A stretch of DNA of 64,000 nt from Flammeovirga sp. EKP202. GTDB lineage: Bacteria > Bacteroidota > Bacteroidia > Cytophagales > Flammeovirgaceae. Within the stretch, counting starts at the first letter, position 1; the number at the start of each line of letters is the position of its first letter. Under the pieces are notes generated by a model that did not search any database, was not told where the DNA came from, and was given only the letters and a program-made list of their open reading frames with translations. The translations under genes were made by a program, and so were the position numbers. The stretch spans positions 1-64,000 of the forward strand of contig NZ_JACVVP010000042.1 in NCBI RefSeq assembly GCF_014534745.1, read 5' to 3'. Shown here piece after piece: positions 33,012 to 41,783 of this stretch.

Positions 33012-33313
33012 AAAAGAACACACTATTTTTTGGATTGATCACTCTGATCGTGATCGGATCGACATGTGCAATAAACCTAGCAATGTTTGTTGCCTTAGCT
33101 AAAACAGCTTTATACTTAGGAGGTACCACATTTTTTGTGTTAATGCCCTTTTTCCTTTTCAAAGGAGAAAAGAAAACCAATGAAAATACAAACAAAGACG
33201 TGCCTCACCCAATGTTGAAACGAAATATCAATTCTGTAAAAACAACATTGTTGGAAAAAGGAGAAAAAGAAAACACCTATATGTCAATCTATAGAGTGAA
33301 TAATTCTCCATGA
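33008..33313 (+). CDS. Small two-helix membrane protein of unknown function
   Basis: A 101-residue protein (MKKNTLFFGLITLIV start) with two hydrophobic helices, about 5-32 and 34-50, followed by a basic, polar cytosolic tail (FKGEKKTNENTNKD..). The first helix may act as a signal anchor. The ATG at 33008 overlaps the stop of a 35-residue ORF. The longer frame from 32948 adds a Lys-rich extension unlikely to be real. No family recognised. Confidence 0.55.
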   Translation: MKKNTLFFGLITLIVIGSTCAINLAMFVALAKTALYLGGTTFFVLMPFFLFKGEKKTNENTNKDVPHPMLKRNINSVKTTLLEKGEKENTYMSIYRVNNSP

Positions 33314-33394
33314 GTGTAACGCTGTGGTTATTCTAAAAATGAAGTTCACAATTAAAAAAAAATACATTTTTTAGAAAAAAGAGACGAAAGTCAT

Positions 33395-33402
33395 TACTTT
33401 TG
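33395..33402 (+). promoter_or_regulatory. -7 promoter element of folD
   Basis: TACTTTTG, an exact consensus match 39 bases before the folD ATG. No clear -33 box. Confidence 0.5.
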
Positions 33403-33440
33403 TGCTTCGATAAATTTTTTAGGATAACCACAGATATTCC

Positions 33441-34331
33441 ATGCAACTAATTGACGGAAAAGCGACTTCAAATGCAATCAAGCAAGAAATTGCTGAGGAA
33501 GTAAGAAAACTGACTGCCGCAGGAGGCAAGAAACCACATTTAGCCGCTATTTTAGTTGGTGAAGACGGTGCAAGTAGAACGTATGTGAATCATAAAGTAA
33601 AATCTTGCGAGCAAGTAGGATTTGATTCAACGTTATGTAAATTCGACGCCGATATAACAGAAGAGAAATTACTTCAAGCCATCGAAGATCTTAACAATAA
33701 TGATGATATTGACGGATTTATTGTTCAACTTCCACTACCAAAACACATCGATGAGACTAAAGTAACTGAAGCAATTGATCCTAAAAAAGATGTGGATGGT
33801 TTTCACCCGGCAAACCTAGGTAAAATGATGTTAGGTTTACCAACATTCCTTCCCGCAACACCTTACGGTATCGTTCAATTGTTAGATAGATACAACATTG
33901 AAACTTCAGGAAAGAAATGTGTGATTGTTGGTCGTTCTCATATTGTAGGTACACCAATGAGTTTACTTATGTCTCGTAACAGTAAAGTAGGAAACTGTAC
34001 CGTGACTTTGACACATAGTAGAACACAAAACTTAAAAGAAGAGTGTCTTTCAGCTGATATCTTGATCGTAGCATTAGGAAGAGCAGAGTTTGTGACTGCT
34101 GATATGGTCAAAGAAGGAGCTACTGTAATCGATGTTGGTATTACAAGAATTGAAGACCCTTCAAAAAAATCAGGTTTCTCTCTAAAAGGTGACGTGAAAT
34201 TTGATGAAGTAAGCGAAAAAGTAAGTTGGATCACTCCAGTACCAGGTGGAGTTGGACCAATGACAGTAGTTTCTTTATTGATGAACACTTTGGAGTCAGT
34301 AAAAAGAAAATCTGTTAAGGAAACAATATAA
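33441..34331 (+). CDS. folD: Methylenetetrahydrofolate dehydrogenase/cyclohydrolase
   Basis: A 296-residue bifunctional folate enzyme interconverting 5,10-methylene-, methenyl- and 10-formyl-THF with NADP. Family signatures are seen: [26 protein letters not shown] with the catalytic Lys in [30 protein letters not shown], the Rossmann [14 protein letters not shown], and [12 protein letters not shown] near the C-terminus. The length is standard. It is followed by a strong terminator; queE starts about 108 bases later. Confidence 0.96.
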   Translation: MQLIDGKATSNAIKQEIAEEVRKLTAAGGKKPHLAAILVGEDGASRTYVNHKVKSCEQVGFDSTLCKFDADITEEKLLQAIEDLNNNDDIDGFIVQLPLPKHIDETKVTEAIDPKKDVDGFHPANLGKMMLGLPTFLPATPYGIVQLLDRYNIETSGKKCVIVGRSHIVGTPMSLLMSRNSKVGNCTVTLTHSRTQNLKEECLSADILIVALGRAEFVTADMVKEGATVIDVGITRIEDPSKKSGFSLKGDVKFDEVSEKVSWITPVPGGVGPMTVVSLLMNTLESVKRKSVKETI

Positions 34332-34374
34332 GTTATAATAAATCGCATTTTTTTACGAAATTTGCGATCTGAGT

Positions 34375-34410
34375 CCTTCAAGGGTTCCCTCACCCCTTGA
34401 AGGGCTTTTT
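34375..34410 (+). terminator. Terminator of folD
   Basis: Stem CCTTCAAGGG / CCCTTGAAGG followed by CTTTTT. A weaker hairpin (ATCGCA / TGCGAT) lies just upstream at about 34342-34369. Confidence 0.87.
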
Positions 34411-34438
34411 AATCTCACATAAATAAAAAGGACTTTTA

Positions 34439-35083
34439 ATGGTTAAGCATTTAGAATATACTACGAAGGAACGCGTGCAGTTGGGCCTTTCGCTTCCAGT
34501 TATGGAAGCATTTTACACAATTCAAGGAGAAGGAGCATATACAGGGCAAGCAGCCTATTTTATCAGATTAGCAGGTTGTGATGTTGGATGTGTTTGGTGT
34601 GATGTTAAAGAATCTTGGGAACAAGACAAACATCCCGTTTTAGCAGTAGAGGAAATTGTTCAAAATGCAAAAAAATACCCAGGGCGTTTAGCCATCATCA
34701 CTGGAGGAGAACCATTAATGCATGATCTTGGTCCACTGACTGAGAAATTGAAAGAAGAAGGCTTCCATATCAATATTGAAACTTCAGGAGCGCATCCGTT
34801 AAGTGGAGAATTGGATTATATCACTTTATCTCCTAAAAAATTTAAGCAACCTGTAGAAGAAGTCTATCAAAAAGCCAGTGAATTTAAAGTAGTTGTTTAC
34901 AACAAAGCCGATTTGAAATGGGCTGTTGAGTTATCTGAAAAATTATCAGATGATTGTAAACTATACATTCAGCCTGAATGGTCGAAAAGAGATAAAATCA
35001 CACCTTTATTAGTAGAGTTTGTAAAGAGCAATCCTGAGTGGCATTTGTCGTTACAAACACATAAGTATATCGATATTCCTTAG
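34439..35083 (+). CDS. queE: 7-carboxy-7-deazaguanine synthase
   Basis: A 214-residue radical SAM enzyme of queuosine and 7-deazaguanine biosynthesis. It rearranges 6-carboxytetrahydropterin to CDG. The iron-sulfur motif is Cys47-x3-Cys51-x2-Cys54 in GCDVGCVWCD, preceded by the QueE-typical EAFYTIQGEG. The SAM-binding TGGEPLMH segment is at about 98-105, and the C-terminal SLQTHKYI is a QueE hallmark. No other que genes are adjacent. Confidence 0.94.
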   Translation: MVKHLEYTTKERVQLGLSLPVMEAFYTIQGEGAYTGQAAYFIRLAGCDVGCVWCDVKESWEQDKHPVLAVEEIVQNAKKYPGRLAIITGGEPLMHDLGPLTEKLKEEGFHINIETSGAHPLSGELDYITLSPKKFKQPVEEVYQKASEFKVVVYNKADLKWAVELSEKLSDDCKLYIQPEWSKRDKITPLLVEFVKSNPEWHLSLQTHKYIDIP

Positions 35084-35123
35084 AAATTTTTGGTATTTCA
35101 ATTTAACATTGAATGAATGTTAT

Positions 35124-35131
35124 TATATTTG
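35124..35131 (+). promoter_or_regulatory. -7 promoter element of the TrkH-type gene
   Basis: TATATTTG, 24 bases before the ATG at 35155. It fits TAnnTTTG; the -33 region is not convincing. Confidence 0.45.
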
Positions 35132-35154
35132 ACCTCTATAACTATTAATCTTCT

Positions 35155-37023
35155 ATGGGTTCAAACACAAATGACTTCATAAATCAATGGTTGCTTAAGT
35201 ATCAACTACCAGTCTTTAAATACGAACGAATAGCTTCTGTTATTAATACATTTGTTGCTGTAGTTATACTGATTTACAATTATGGGTTTTATCTATCTGA
35301 GGATGACATAAGACTATTACTTTCTGTTCTTGATGTCATCGTCTTTGTATACTGTATTTCTTACTTACTACGAATCATTTTTTCCACCAATCGTTTTAAG
35401 TTTTTTAAGTCAACCTTCATAGAAGGCACTTTTCTTTTGTATATCGCCTTCAATGGCCTCTTTCACTATTTTTTTGGAGTACGATTAGTAGAAGAGCTTT
35501 TAAAGAGTTTCTGGATTGAAAATCCGTTTTTACAATACGTTAATTACCTGTTTTTCTGTTTATTCATTCTGATTTGCATTGAGATCACAAAAAGCTCATC
35601 TGCATTGTCAGAATTTAAAATTAAACCTTCCACTACATTCATTTTCAGTTTTATATTATTGATTTTGTTAGGGACGTTTGGTTTAATGCTTCCCGCATGT
35701 TCGGTAGGGGTTGATGAAAGTATGTCATTTCTAGATGCACTTTTTACTTCCGTTAGTGCATCATGTGTAACAGGATTAGCAGTGGTTGATACAGGTCAGT
35801 TTTTTACATTCAAAGGAAAAATTGTGATCCTTTTACTCGCTCAGCTTGGAGGTATAGGTATCGTGTCTTTTGCAACTTTCTTTGCTACATTCTTATCAAA
35901 GGGCGTAAGTTTAAAACATAAAACTATTATTCAAGACGTATTAAGTAGTGAGGATTTATCATCAGCAACAGGTCTTTTAAGGAAAGTAATCTTTTTGACT
36001 TTATTGATTGAAGCGTTAGGTTCTATTTTTATATTCTTTTCATGGGATAGCAATCTTGTTTTTAATAATCTCTTTCAGAAAATATTCTATTCCATCTTTC
36101 ACTCTATTTCGGCCTTTTGTAACGCAGGTTTTAGTTTATTTCCGGATAGTTTAAATACCTATATCGTCTCTGATGAAACGACGGAGTTTAATGCTTCAGG
36201 AATGGTCATTGACCTAAGACATATGTATGGATTACATATTGTGATTGGTTTTATTATCATCTTCGGAAGTTTTGGTTTTACTACGATTGAAGAGATTTTT
36301 TCACCAAAGAAAATTGCGGATAGATTTAGAAATCCTTGGAAAAAATATTCGATTGGTACGTCCATTTCTCTTTATTCTACTGTAATACTAATATTGATTG
36401 GTATGGTGGCAGTTTTCTTTTTAGAAATAGATGAATTAAGAGAAGATAGAACTTTATACGAATCATTGGTGGCTTCATTTTTCCAATCTGTCACAACAAG
36501 AACCGCTGGTTTTAATTCAATGGATTTTGGTAGTATGAAACCATCTACTATCATTGTTATGATTTTTCTAATGTTCATTGGAGCAGCTCCAGGCTCTACA
36601 GGTGGTGGTATTAAGAGTAGTACTTTTTATGTATTATTGCTTTCGTCGATTGGAATTATCAGAGGTCAAGAAAGAATTGTCGTTCGTAAAAGAACAATCA
36701 GTGATGATAATATCAAACGATCCTATTCCATCTTTATGTTTGCTGCGATTTATAATCTAGTCGCCATCTTTGTGCTAACCATCACAGAATTAGATAATCC
36801 TAATATAGATATACTACCCTTAGTTTTTGAGCAGATCTCAGCTTTTGGAACAGCAGGTTTGAGTATGGGGATTACGGGTGAACTTTCTTCATTTGGTAAA
36901 GTAGTTATTATTCTGTCCATGTATATTGGAAGGGTAGGAACGCTAACTTTAGCTTTAGCACTGAGCTCAACAGTTCAAACCAACAAATATCAATATCCTG
37001 AGGCCCATGTGATGGTAGGGTAA
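35155..37023 (+). CDS. TrkH/KtrB family potassium uptake protein
   Basis: A 622-residue membrane protein. An extra N-terminal four-to-five-helix region (about 20-155) precedes the TrkH/Ktr core (about 165-622), which has four M1-P-M2 repeats. Pore loops can be recognised, including SVSASCVTGLAVVDTG (about 200), SISAFCNAGFSLFPDS (about 320), SVTTRTAGFNSMDFG (about 450) and EQISAFGTAGLSMG (about 565), each with a selectivity-filter glycine. It moves K+ (or Na+). The regulatory TrkA/KtrA subunit is not next to it and must be encoded elsewhere. The long N-terminal membrane extension resembles an uncommon subset of the family. Confidence 0.9.
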   Translation: MGSNTNDFINQWLLKYQLPVFKYERIASVINTFVAVVILIYNYGFYLSEDDIRLLLSVLDVIVFVYCISYLLRIIFSTNRFKFFKSTFIEGTFLLYIAFNGLFHYFFGVRLVEELLKSFWIENPFLQYVNYLFFCLFILICIEITKSSSALSEFKIKPSTTFIFSFILLILLGTFGLMLPACSVGVDESMSFLDALFTSVSASCVTGLAVVDTGQFFTFKGKIVILLLAQLGGIGIVSFATFFATFLSKGVSLKHKTIIQDVLSSEDLSSATGLLRKVIFLTLLIEALGSIFIFFSWDSNLVFNNLFQKIFYSIFHSISAFCNAGFSLFPDSLNTYIVSDETTEFNASGMVIDLRHMYGLHIVIGFIIIFGSFGFTTIEEIFSPKKIADRFRNPWKKYSIGTSISLYSTVILILIGMVAVFFLEIDELREDRTLYESLVASFFQSVTTRTAGFNSMDFGSMKPSTIIVMIFLMFIGAAPGSTGGGIKSSTFYVLLLSSIGIIRGQERIVVRKRTISDDNIKRSYSIFMFAAIYNLVAIFVLTITELDNPNIDILPLVFEQISAFGTAGLSMGITGELSSFGKVVIILSMYIGRVGTLTLALALSSTVQTNKYQYPEAHVMVG

Positions 37024-37063
37024 AGGACAAAGAATCATTTATATATCATCAAATCATATATTC

Positions 37064-37117
37064 AAACCTCCTTGTACTTTCTATTTTGAGAGAAGTCGCA
37101 AGGAGGTTTACTTTTTT
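37064..37117 (+). terminator. Terminator of the TrkH-type gene
   Basis: Stem AAACCTCCTTG / CAAGGAGGTTT with a 24-base loop, followed by ACTTTTTT. Confidence 0.82.
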
Positions 37118-37157
37118 AACCTGATTACAATTTGGTATTTAATTATATTTTCATTTA

Positions 37158-37173
37158 ATTTGTTTAAACAAAT
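37158..37173. promoter_or_regulatory. Perfect 16-bp palindrome upstream of the pirin gene
   Basis: ATTTGTTTAAACAAAT is a perfect inverted repeat located 27 bases before the pirin start codon. It may be a dimeric repressor or activator site. The half-site ATTTGTTTAAAC recurs at 22272-22283 upstream of the unknown lipoprotein gene. Confidence 0.4.
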
Positions 37174-37199
37174 AATGTATAAACAATATATAGAGAAAT

Positions 37200-38216
37200 A
37201 TGAAAGATCAAAAAATATATTCAGTGCAATCAATAGGTAATCAATGGCCCACATTAGACCCTTTTTTATTTACAGCGCATCATAAAGAAATATATCCCAA
37301 AGGAAATGAAGATATGAGTATTTCTGTACCTTTAGAGGGAAGAAATATTGGATCTGATTTTTCGGGGAAAGATGGTTTTAGTATGTATCATGGAAGAAAG
37401 ATTCCGGGTTTTCCATACCATCCACATAGAGGTTTTGAAACAGTGACGATTGTGGAGGAAGGTTTAGCAGATCATTCTGATTCATTAGGTTCGGCAGGTA
37501 GATTTGGAGAAGGTGATGTACAATGGATGACTGCGGGAGCTGGAGTGCAACACTCGGAGATGTTTCCTTTATTAAACACTGAAGAGGAGAATCCATTAGA
37601 GTTATTTCAAATTTGGTTAAACCTTCCACGAAAGGATAAAATGGCGGCACCGAGTTATAAAATGCTTTGGCATGAGGACATACCCATCGTCAATGAAAAA
37701 GATGAGGAAGGGAATGAAATTAATGTTAAAGTGATTGCTGGAGATTATTTAAAACAGCAACCATTGTCTCCAACGCCTGACTCTTGGGCTTCGGAGGTAT
37801 CAAATAAAGTAGCGATTTGGAGAGTAAAGCTTTCTCCTAATGCAGTTTGGAATATTCCTCAAGATTCAGCAGAGGTAAATAGAGTTATTTATTTTTACAG
37901 AGGGGATTCGATTGAGGTGGAGGACAGAAGCGTTGATAAAAATAGCCTTTTTCATATCAATCCAACAGAAAGTATATCAGTAAAGGCCGGTGATACAGAT
38001 GCGTATGTTCTTCTTTTACAGGGAGTACCGATCAATGAACCTGTAGCGCAACACGGTCCATTTGTAATGAATACAAAAGAAGAATTACAAGAAGCTTTTG
38101 CTGATTACCAAAGAACTGAATTTGGAGGTTGGCCTTGGGATAAAAAAGAGATGGTCCATGATAAAGGTAAAGGTCGTTTTGCTCTACACGCAGATGGAGT
38201 ATTAGAGGAGAAGTAA
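37200..38216 (+). CDS. Pirin family protein
   Basis: A 338-residue double-cupin protein of the pirin family. The N-terminal cupin has the diagnostic YHPHRGFETVTIV motif (metal ligands His74, His76), with further ligands in the VQWMTAGAGVQHSEMFP region (about 116-132; His and Glu). The C-terminal cupin (about 190-300) is followed by an extension with NEPVAQHGPFVMNTKEELQEAF, typical of pirins. Known members act as quercetinases or redox-sensing regulators; which applies is unclear. A palindrome just upstream suggests regulated expression. Confidence 0.9.
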   Translation: MKDQKIYSVQSIGNQWPTLDPFLFTAHHKEIYPKGNEDMSISVPLEGRNIGSDFSGKDGFSMYHGRKIPGFPYHPHRGFETVTIVEEGLADHSDSLGSAGRFGEGDVQWMTAGAGVQHSEMFPLLNTEEENPLELFQIWLNLPRKDKMAAPSYKMLWHEDIPIVNEKDEEGNEINVKVIAGDYLKQQPLSPTPDSWASEVSNKVAIWRVKLSPNAVWNIPQDSAEVNRVIYFYRGDSIEVEDRSVDKNSLFHINPTESISVKAGDTDAYVLLLQGVPINEPVAQHGPFVMNTKEELQEAFADYQRTEFGGWPWDKKEMVHDKGKGRFALHADGVLEEK

Positions 38217-38240
38217 AGAGTACCTTTTATGAATTATAAA

Positions 38241-38279
38241 AAACAGACAATCTTAATCAATTAGATTGTCTGTTTTTTC
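38241..38279. terminator. Bidirectional terminator between the pirin and DUF4384-like genes
   Basis: Stem AAACAGACAATCT / AGATTGTCTGTTT with a loop of about 9 bases, T-run on the plus side and A-run on the left. Confidence 0.88.
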
Positions 38280-38290
38280 TTGTCTATAAT

Positions 38291-39166
38291 TTATTGTTCG
38301 ATTGAAAAGTATATCACTTTTTCCTGAAACCCTTTCTTATTTGTTTTTTGCAAAGAAAGCCATTCTTGAAAACCTTCAGGGGAGATTGTTTTGATTCCAC
38401 CTTCCTCTGTTTTTAATATAGGTTTGTCGTATTCTGTAGGACAATAAATAACATATAAACGATTAAAGATTCTTTTAGGCCCCATGGTAGAAAGCACTAA
38501 TTCGTCAACTTGTCTGCTACTGATTCCTTCAAAACTTTCGGCTTTTTTAGGATCAAAGAATATATATTCTTGATCTGCCTTTACTTCATAAGGATTAGCG
38601 TGATCTCCATGCATAGTAGAATAAGGAAACAATCGGTATACCTTATCGTTTTCTCTCATATAAATACTCACAAACCCACTTTTAGGAGATTGAAAGTAAG
38701 TATAAAAATGAGACATTTCTTTAAACATAGTTGTTTCACAGTTGGCCCCTGAACAATTTAAGGTTGATGCCTTAAAGTTCAATTCTGGAGAATCAATCGC
38801 TCTGCCTTTTCCTTCCACTTCGCACTCTAAATAAATGACTTGTTTGTCGTTTTCAGTGGTAAGGTGCCACGTGTATTCTACATCTTCTGTTTTAATCCAT
38901 TCTCCTTTCACTGTAGCGGTATTAAGAGATTGAAGTTCCATCTCAGTATTACCTAGCCGTAAATCAGACGCAGAAGAGAGGTTGGTGCCAAATGCATCTG
39001 CCAAAGCCATAATTTGAGCTTTTCGTAATAACGTTTCTTTAAATTCACCAACGGTATGCGTATCTTCCAATTGTTCAGTGACTTTGCCTTTTATCTTTTT
39101 TGCTTTTTGGGCATAACTGTACATTGTTAGGCTAATAAAAAAGGTAATGAAAACAATCTTTTTCAT
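38291..39166 (-). CDS. Secreted protein with DUF4384-like C-terminal region
   Basis: A 291-residue exported protein. The signal peptide (about 1-19) ends YAQ. The N-terminal domain (about 25-125) has EFKETLLRKAQIMALADAFG, like the FlgT/LPP20-type fold. The C-terminal part (about 150-285) resembles DUF4384 (GFVSIYMRENDKVYRLFPYSTMHGDHANPYEVKADQEYIFFDP). Two close Cys residues (CSGANC) probably form a disulfide. DUF4384 proteins are often lipoproteins tied to envelope complexes. Its divergent neighbour at 39277 carries a similar LPP20-like region, so the two are likely functional partners. Confidence 0.55.
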   Translation of the reverse strand: MKKIVFITFFISLTMYSYAQKAKKIKGKVTEQLEDTHTVGEFKETLLRKAQIMALADAFGTNLSSASDLRLGNTEMELQSLNTATVKGEWIKTEDVEYTWHLTTENDKQVIYLECEVEGKGRAIDSPELNFKASTLNCSGANCETTMFKEMSHFYTYFQSPKSGFVSIYMRENDKVYRLFPYSTMHGDHANPYEVKADQEYIFFDPKKAESFEGISSRQVDELVLSTMGPKRIFNRLYVIYCPTEYDKPILKTEEGGIKTISPEGFQEWLSLQKTNKKGFQEKVIYFSIEQ

Positions 39167-39276
39167 ATTAATTTACTAGTATTAGTTGTTCTTTTTAATT
39201 TGATCTGTCAATTTAAATTATATTATTTATATATTTAAGTTCGTAACTGACAATTACTTTTTTAATTTATTAAACT

Positions 39277-39933
39277 ATGAGAAATAAATTCACTTTAAGT
39301 TTTTTACTTGTTTTAGCTTCAATGTTTTTTATTGCAAATGAGAATCATGCCCAAACCAAAAAAGAAAAAAAAGCTACTCTTAAAGAATTAAAAGGCAAAG
39401 CAGTTAAAGATGCTAGAAAAGCTGCAAAAGATCTTAAGAAACAAGGATATTCTGAAATTCCTGGAGACTTACCAATGGATATGCAAATTGAAAATTCATA
39501 TTTAGCACGTTTGTCAACTGACGATATGGGGAATCCAAAATTCTTTGTGACCACTCAGGAGTCTAAAGCAGAATCATTTGCTGCAGCAAAACAAGCAGCA
39601 ATGCAATTATGTTTAACAGATATTGCTTCACAAATAGGATCTGAGATTGTAGGTAGAATCAAATCAAACGTAGCGAACTCAGAAGGAATGTCTGATGCAG
39701 CTTCTGTAACTGAGGTGATCGGTGCTTATCAAAACAATGTTTCAGCACGTTTAGGTAGAACAACTCCAATTGTAATGTTGAAAAAGGTAGACGGTTTGAC
39801 GTATATCACAATGTCAATCAAATATCCAATTGCAGAGGCTGAAAGAATTGTAAAAGAAGACTTAAGAAAAGAATTAGCGAGTAAAGCGGATATGAATCAG
39901 GATGAGATCAATGGTTTATTAGATATTCGTTAA
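39277..39933 (+). CDS. Secreted LPP20-like protein
   Basis: A 218-residue exported protein. The signal peptide (about 1-25) ends NHAQ, followed by a Lys-rich stretch (about 27-55). A globular domain at about 90-190 (ESFAAAKQAAMQLCLTDIASQIGSEIVGRIKSNV .. TYITMSIKYPIAEAERIV) fits the pattern of LPP20/FlgT-type folds, in which a helix packs on a small sheet. It is divergent from the DUF4384-like gene, with 110 bases between them. No precise function is known. Confidence 0.55.
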   Translation: MRNKFTLSFLLVLASMFFIANENHAQTKKEKKATLKELKGKAVKDARKAAKDLKKQGYSEIPGDLPMDMQIENSYLARLSTDDMGNPKFFVTTQESKAESFAAAKQAAMQLCLTDIASQIGSEIVGRIKSNVANSEGMSDAASVTEVIGAYQNNVSARLGRTTPIVMLKKVDGLTYITMSIKYPIAEAERIVKEDLRKELASKADMNQDEINGLLDIR

Positions 39934-39977
39934 GCAAAATATACTTAAGCAGTAGTACAATTAAAATCGGAAGTTTT

Positions 39978-40076
39978 GGATTTTCTTTTTTAGCCTACTC
40001 TTCGTTAGAATATCATCACGTAGCTTCGGCTATGTTTTTCTATTCTGCCTTGATTAGACTAAAAAAATAATAATCC
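39978..40076. repeat. 99-bp nested palindromic element
   Basis: Outer arms GGATT..TTTTTTAG and CTAAAAAA..AATCC enclose AGAATA / TATTCT (40007-40012, 40041-40046). At the centre is a tight CGTAGC-TTCG-GCTATG hairpin (40019-40034). It lies downstream of the LPP20-like gene and ahead of the terminator at 40119. It would fold as a long RNA hairpin on either strand and could be a miniature repeat or a transcript-end structure. Confidence 0.5.
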
Positions 40077-40118
40077 AACTTATCCCAATTTTAAATGTGC
40101 AACTGCATATAAAATTAT

Positions 40119-40159
40119 AAAGCCACATTTTCAATTTCTTTTGAAAATGTGGCTTTTTT
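40119..40159. terminator. Bidirectional terminator before nnr
   Basis: Stem AAGCCACATTTTC / GAAAATGTGGCTT followed by TTTTA on the plus strand. It lies just downstream of the minus-strand nnr gene. Confidence 0.85.
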
Positions 40160-40180
40160 ATGTCGAACTATTTTTATGAT

Positions 40181-41686
40181 TTACTCCAATAAACTGATGA
40201 AAGCCTTTCCGAGGGCATCAATCACATCTGAAGTGATCAAACTTTCATAACCTTTTTCTTGAACTGCAATGTCAGCAGCTTTACCATGTAAATAGACGCC
40301 AAGTAATGCAGCTTCTTTTGGCGAATATTTCTGAGAGAGTAAACCTGTAATGATCCCCAAAAGTGCATCTCCACTTCCTCCTTTTGCTAACCCTGGATTC
40401 CCAGATGAATTAAAATGAACATCTCCATTAGGAAGACAAACAGCAGTATTAGCTCCCTTCAAAACAATAATAATTTGACGATGTATTGCCATTTTACGTG
40501 CTGCTTCAACTCGGTCAAAAGACTGAACATAATGTACTCCTGTTAGTCTTTCAAATTCACCAACGTGAGGAGTAAGGATAGAATTTTCAGGAATAAAATC
40601 CCACCATTCTTCGTTTTGAGCTAGAAGATTTAATGCATCTGCATCTAGCACAATTGGTTTTTCAAAATCTTCAATAATAGATCGAATGGCTATTCTAGTT
40701 TGATCATGCTGACCTAGGCCAGGTCCAATCCCTATTGCCGTGAAATTTTTGAGTAGCGTAGAAGCAACAATATGATTTTTTGAAGGATCTGCTATACACA
40801 TTGCTTCTGGGAGGGTCGCTTGCATAATTTCGTAACCGCAAGACGGAACTAGGGAAGTGGTTTTTCCAGTGCCTGATCTTAATGCTGCTCTTGTTGCTAA
40901 TTGAATAGCACCAATCATTCCTTTTGAACCACCGACTAATAGAGTACTTCCAAATTTTCCTTTATGATCAAATTTATTTCTTGGTTTGTAGATTTGTTTA
41001 ATGACATCATCCGTTGAAAAGAAATGATTTGAATTTGTATCGTTAAGGTATTCCTGATTAAGATGAATTGGAATTACGATCATTTCACCTACATTTTTAG
41101 CATTTTCTACAAAAAGCATAGAAAGCTTAGGTGTTTCTAAAGTGAGCGTAATATCTGCTTCTATGATTCCTTGAAAGTGGCTAGAGTAGTGATCCGCATA
41201 CAAACCTGAGGCAATATCAATAGATATGACAGGCGAATTAGATTGATTTATTGTGATAATTGTTTTTTGGGTGATTCCTTTTGGTGCTCTTGATAAACCA
41301 GAACCAAAAATACAATCAATAATTACTGTGTCTTTCGAAAGAGAAGGTACATCATCTTCAGTTTTTATGGAATAGCATGCTACTCTTTGAGGTAATCGCT
41401 CTAAATTTTCACTGAAATCTTTCGAAGGATTATCAGAAAAATGGACGATATAACAAGTGACATTGAAACCTTCGTTACTGAGCAATCGAGCCATCACGAG
41501 ACCATCGCCACCATTGTTTCCCACACCGCAAAAGAGAGTAACGTCCTTGAAGTTACTACAGTTTTCCAAATACCAGTCTGTCAGTTTTGTGGCCGCTCTT
41601 TCCATAAGGTTGAGGCTTGATATAGGCTCATTTTCAATAGTGTATTTATCCCAAGCTCTGATTTGTTCAGCTGTAAAAAGTTTCAT
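40181..41686 (-). CDS. nnr: Bifunctional NAD(P)H-hydrate epimerase/dehydratase
   Basis: A 501-residue fusion repairing damaged NAD(P)H. The N-terminal NnrE epimerase domain (about 1-210) has MKLFTAEQIRAWDKYTIENEP, LFCGVGNNGGDGLVMARLL and DCIFGSGLSR. The C-terminal NnrD ADP-dependent dehydratase (about 225-500) has GKFGSTLLVGGSKGMIGA, the GPGLGQ segment, LTPHVGEFERL, and the nucleotide-binding NPGLAKGGSGDALLGIITGLL. The ATG at 41686 begins the conserved domain. The frame extends to 41743 across a hairpin and is not credible. The next gene upstream on the same strand ends in a terminator. Confidence 0.94.
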   Translation of the reverse strand: MKLFTAEQIRAWDKYTIENEPISSLNLMERAATKLTDWYLENCSNFKDVTLFCGVGNNGGDGLVMARLLSNEGFNVTCYIVHFSDNPSKDFSENLERLPQRVACYSIKTEDDVPSLSKDTVIIDCIFGSGLSRAPKGITQKTIITINQSNSPVISIDIASGLYADHYSSHFQGIIEADITLTLETPKLSMLFVENAKNVGEMIVIPIHLNQEYLNDTNSNHFFSTDDVIKQIYKPRNKFDHKGKFGSTLLVGGSKGMIGAIQLATRAALRSGTGKTTSLVPSCGYEIMQATLPEAMCIADPSKNHIVASTLLKNFTAIGIGPGLGQHDQTRIAIRSIIEDFEKPIVLDADALNLLAQNEEWWDFIPENSILTPHVGEFERLTGVHYVQSFDRVEAARKMAIHRQIIIVLKGANTAVCLPNGDVHFNSSGNPGLAKGGSGDALLGIITGLLSQKYSPKEAALLGVYLHGKAADIAVQEKGYESLITSDVIDALGKAFISLLE

Positions 41687-41714
41687 ATTTATGAGTAACA
41701 GTGTTGTGTTATAC

Positions 41715-41762
41715 TTAAAAGCATGTTTTAAGAGAATACTCAAAACATGCTTAGAATATTAA
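41715..41762 (-). terminator. Terminator of the FabK/NMO-like gene
   Basis: On the minus strand, arms AAGCATGTTTT / AAAACATGCTT (41752-41762 and 41719-41729) with a 22-base loop are followed by TTTAAG. The T tail is short. Confidence 0.6.
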
Positions 41763-41783
41763 TTTACAACATAAATGGATTAA

